From the NCBI GenBank assembly GCA_030654645.1, contig JAURXC010000371.1:1-8286 (forward strand): a stretch of 8,286 bases of DNA. Reading direction: 5' to 3'. Under the pieces are notes generated by a model that saw nothing but the letters and a program-made list of their open reading frames with translations, searched no databases and had not been told where the DNA came from. Below are positions 6,943 to 8,286 of the stretch, piece after piece. Positions within the stretch are counted from its first letter, which is position 1, and each line of letters begins with the position of its first letter. A program made the translations under genes and the position numbers. This DNA comes from Deltaproteobacteria bacterium (GTDB taxonomy: Bacteria; Desulfobacterota; Desulfuromonadia; Geobacterales; Pseudopelobacteraceae).

Positions 6943-6947
6943 GGGGA
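6943..6947 (+). promoter_or_regulatory. Ribosome binding site deciding the mlaE start
   Basis: GGGGA lies 5 nt upstream of GTG 6953. Neither the in-frame ATG at 6908 nor the GTG at 6866 has a Shine-Dalgarno-like sequence in front of it, so this site favours GTG 6953. Confidence 0.5.
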
Positions 6948-6952
6948 ATTGC

Positions 6953-7714
6953 GTGGTACAGGCACTCGGTCGGGTTACAATTGGAACTGTGCGTGATCTT
7001 GGTAAAACAGGCTGGTTCCTGCTTTACTCGTTATACATGATTGTCCGGCGGCCCGGCAGTCCGGTGCAGATTCTCAAGCAGATGCGTTTCATCGGCACCA
7101 AGTCGCTGTTCGTGATCGTTCTGACCGCCGCTTTCACCGGAATGGTGCTGGGGCTGCAGGGTTATTACACGTTGGCCAAGTTCGGCTCCGAGGGGATGCT
7201 GGGAACGGCGGTGGCGCTTTCGCTGATCCGTGAACTGGGACCGGTGCTGGCGGCCCTGATGGTTACCGGACGTGCCGGGAGCGCCATCACGGCCGAGATC
7301 GGCATCATGCGCATCAGCGAGCAGATCGACGCCCTGGAAACCATGGCGCTGGATCCGTTCAAGTATCTGGTGACCCCCAAATTCATCGCCGCCATGATCT
7401 CGCTGCCGCTTTTATGCGCCATATTCGATGTGGTCGGCATCTACGGCGGCTGGCTGGTTGGTGTCAAACTGCTGGGAGTCAACCCCGGAGCCTATTTCTA
7501 CGAGATGGAGAAGTCGGTCGTGTGGCGCGATGTCTATTCGGGTGTTGTAAAATCCTTTTCCTTTGGCGTTATCATCGCCTGGATCGGCTGCTACAAGGGG
7601 TATTACGCCGGCCATGGCGCCGAAGGGGTCTCCAGGGCCACGACCGAATCGGTCGTGCTGACGTCGGTCCTGATACTGGTGTGGGACTACTTCCTGACCT
7701 CGGTGTTGCTCTGA
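6953..7714 (+). CDS. mlaE: MlaE-family lipid ABC transporter permease
   Basis: This 253-residue integral inner-membrane protein is the permease of an Mla/MCE phospholipid transporter, which moves lipids between the inner and outer membranes. The N-terminal amphipathic/connecting helices (about 12-50) precede about five membrane segments near 52-72, 82-105, 144-168, 200-215 and 233-252. The family signature runs from RELGPVLAALMVTGRAG (93-109) through ITAEIGIMRISEQIDALETM (112-131), the region that contacts the ATPase. A second conserved stretch, GYYAGHGAEGVSRATTESVV, lies at 216-235. The start is uncertain: GTG 6953 is chosen for its GGGGA ribosome binding site and the usual family length of about 250-260. 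ATG 6908 and GTG 6866 would add 15 or 29 residues and overlap the candidate promoter. One base separates its stop from the mlaF ATG, implying translational coupling. Confidence 0.93.
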   Translation: MVQALGRVTIGTVRDLGKTGWFLLYSLYMIVRRPGSPVQILKQMRFIGTKSLFVIVLTAAFTGMVLGLQGYYTLAKFGSEGMLGTAVALSLIRELGPVLAALMVTGRAGSAITAEIGIMRISEQIDALETMALDPFKYLVTPKFIAAMISLPLLCAIFDVVGIYGGWLVGVKLLGVNPGAYFYEMEKSVVWRDVYSGVVKSFSFGVIIAWIGCYKGYYAGHGAEGVSRATTESVVLTSVLILVWDYFLTSVLL

Positions 7715-7715
7715 T

Positions 7716-8286
7716 ATGATCAGCATGCGCAATGTACATAAATCGTTCGGTTCCCAGAAGGTTCTGGATGACCTCTGCCTTGATATCCCCGAAGGGAAGA
7801 TTACCGCCATCATCGGTCCCAGCGGCGAGGGGAAGAGCGTTCTGCTGAAGCACCTGATCGGCCTTTTGCAGCCGGACAGCGGCCAGGTGGATGTGGATGG
7901 CGAGAGCATCATCGGTTTGCGCCGTTCTCAGCTGAACAGGATCCGTGAAAAATTCGGCATGCTGTTCCAGAACGTGGCCCTGTTTGACTCGATGACCTGT
8001 TTCGAGAACGTGGCTTTCCCGCTGCAGGAGAAAACCAAGCTGTCCAAGGACGAGATCCGCAGGCGGGTTCTTTCGGCGCTGGAAGACGTGGGTCTGAAAA
8101 ATATTGAAAACAAGTTTCCCGATGAGCTGTCGGGGGGTATGAAAAAACGGGTCGGCCTGGCGCGGGCGGTGGTGCTGAATACGAAAATCATCCTGTTCGA
8201 CGAGCCGACCACCGGACTCGACCCGATCATCAAGCGCGCCATCCACCAGCTTATCAAGGATACGCATGAAAAGTTCGGTTTCACCG
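7716..8286 (+). CDS. mlaF: MlaF-family lipid ABC transporter ATPase (3' end outside window)
   Basis: The frame stays open to the right edge (190 complete codons), so the gene is cut; full MlaF proteins are about 250-270 residues. It is the ATPase that powers lipid movement by MlaE, and it sits on the cytoplasmic face. The Walker A loop is GPSGEGKS (34-41). The Q-loop Gln is in LFQN (83-86), the ABC signature is LSGGM (138-142) followed by KKR, and Walker B is IILFDEPTTGLDP (158-170) with catalytic Glu163. The H-loop His lies beyond the edge. ATG 7716 begins 1 nt after the mlaE stop with no clear ribosome binding site, which suggests coupling to mlaE translation; an internal ATG at 7725 is an alternative. 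The E-then-F order is the reverse of E. coli mlaFEDCB. An MCE-domain mlaD gene is expected next. Confidence 0.93.
   Translation, partial: MISMRNVHKSFGSQKVLDDLCLDIPEGKITAIIGPSGEGKSVLLKHLIGLLQPDSGQVDVDGESIIGLRRSQLNRIREKFGMLFQNVALFDSMTCFENVAFPLQEKTKLSKDEIRRRVLSALEDVGLKNIENKFPDELSGGMKKRVGLARAVVLNTKIILFDEPTTGLDPIIKRAIHQLIKDTHEKFGFT

Overview
The window is a dense stretch of GC-rich, proteobacterial-type DNA. All real genes lie on the + strand, with short gaps and no sign of phage, insertion sequences, CRISPR or RNA genes. The mix of an Mla-type lipid transport operon opening with mlaE, a tungsten-enzyme gene and a plant-like phosphofructokinase suggests an anaerobic, diderm, Geobacter/Pelobacter-like member of the Desulfuromonadia. 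That placement is inference from gene content; no marker gene fixes it.

Region 1 (1-2492) holds the end of an RbbA-type ABC ATPase/permease fusion, cut by the left edge, followed 2 nt after its stop by a complete YhhJ-type ABC-2 permease. In enterobacteria the same pair follows a HlyD-like adaptor gene (yhiI-rbbA-yhhJ), so an adaptor gene probably lies just left of the window.

Region 2 (2586-6776) looks like one operon of three genes. It holds an unrecognised 327-residue soluble protein with a probable coiled coil, a 429-residue 6-phosphofructokinase of the plant/protist type, and a 623-residue member of the aldehyde:ferredoxin oxidoreductase superfamily. The last resembles archaeal glyceraldehyde-3-phosphate:ferredoxin oxidoreductase (GOR/GAPOR) rather than generic AOR or BamB. 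PFK commits sugar phosphate to glycolysis, and two steps later GOR would oxidise glyceraldehyde-3-phosphate directly to 3-phosphoglycerate, delivering electrons to ferredoxin and bypassing GAPDH/PGK. This compact ferredoxin-linked glycolysis module is the most interesting content of the window.

Region 3 (6777-6952) is a 176-nt intergenic stretch. It contains a hairpin with a T run, a second inverted repeat, and a candidate sigma70-type promoter with a 14-bp palindrome overlapping its spacer and -10 element. Region 4 (6953-8286) is the start of a phospholipid-transport operon: mlaE (probably starting at GTG 6953) and mlaF, cut by the right edge; an MCE-domain mlaD gene would be expected next.
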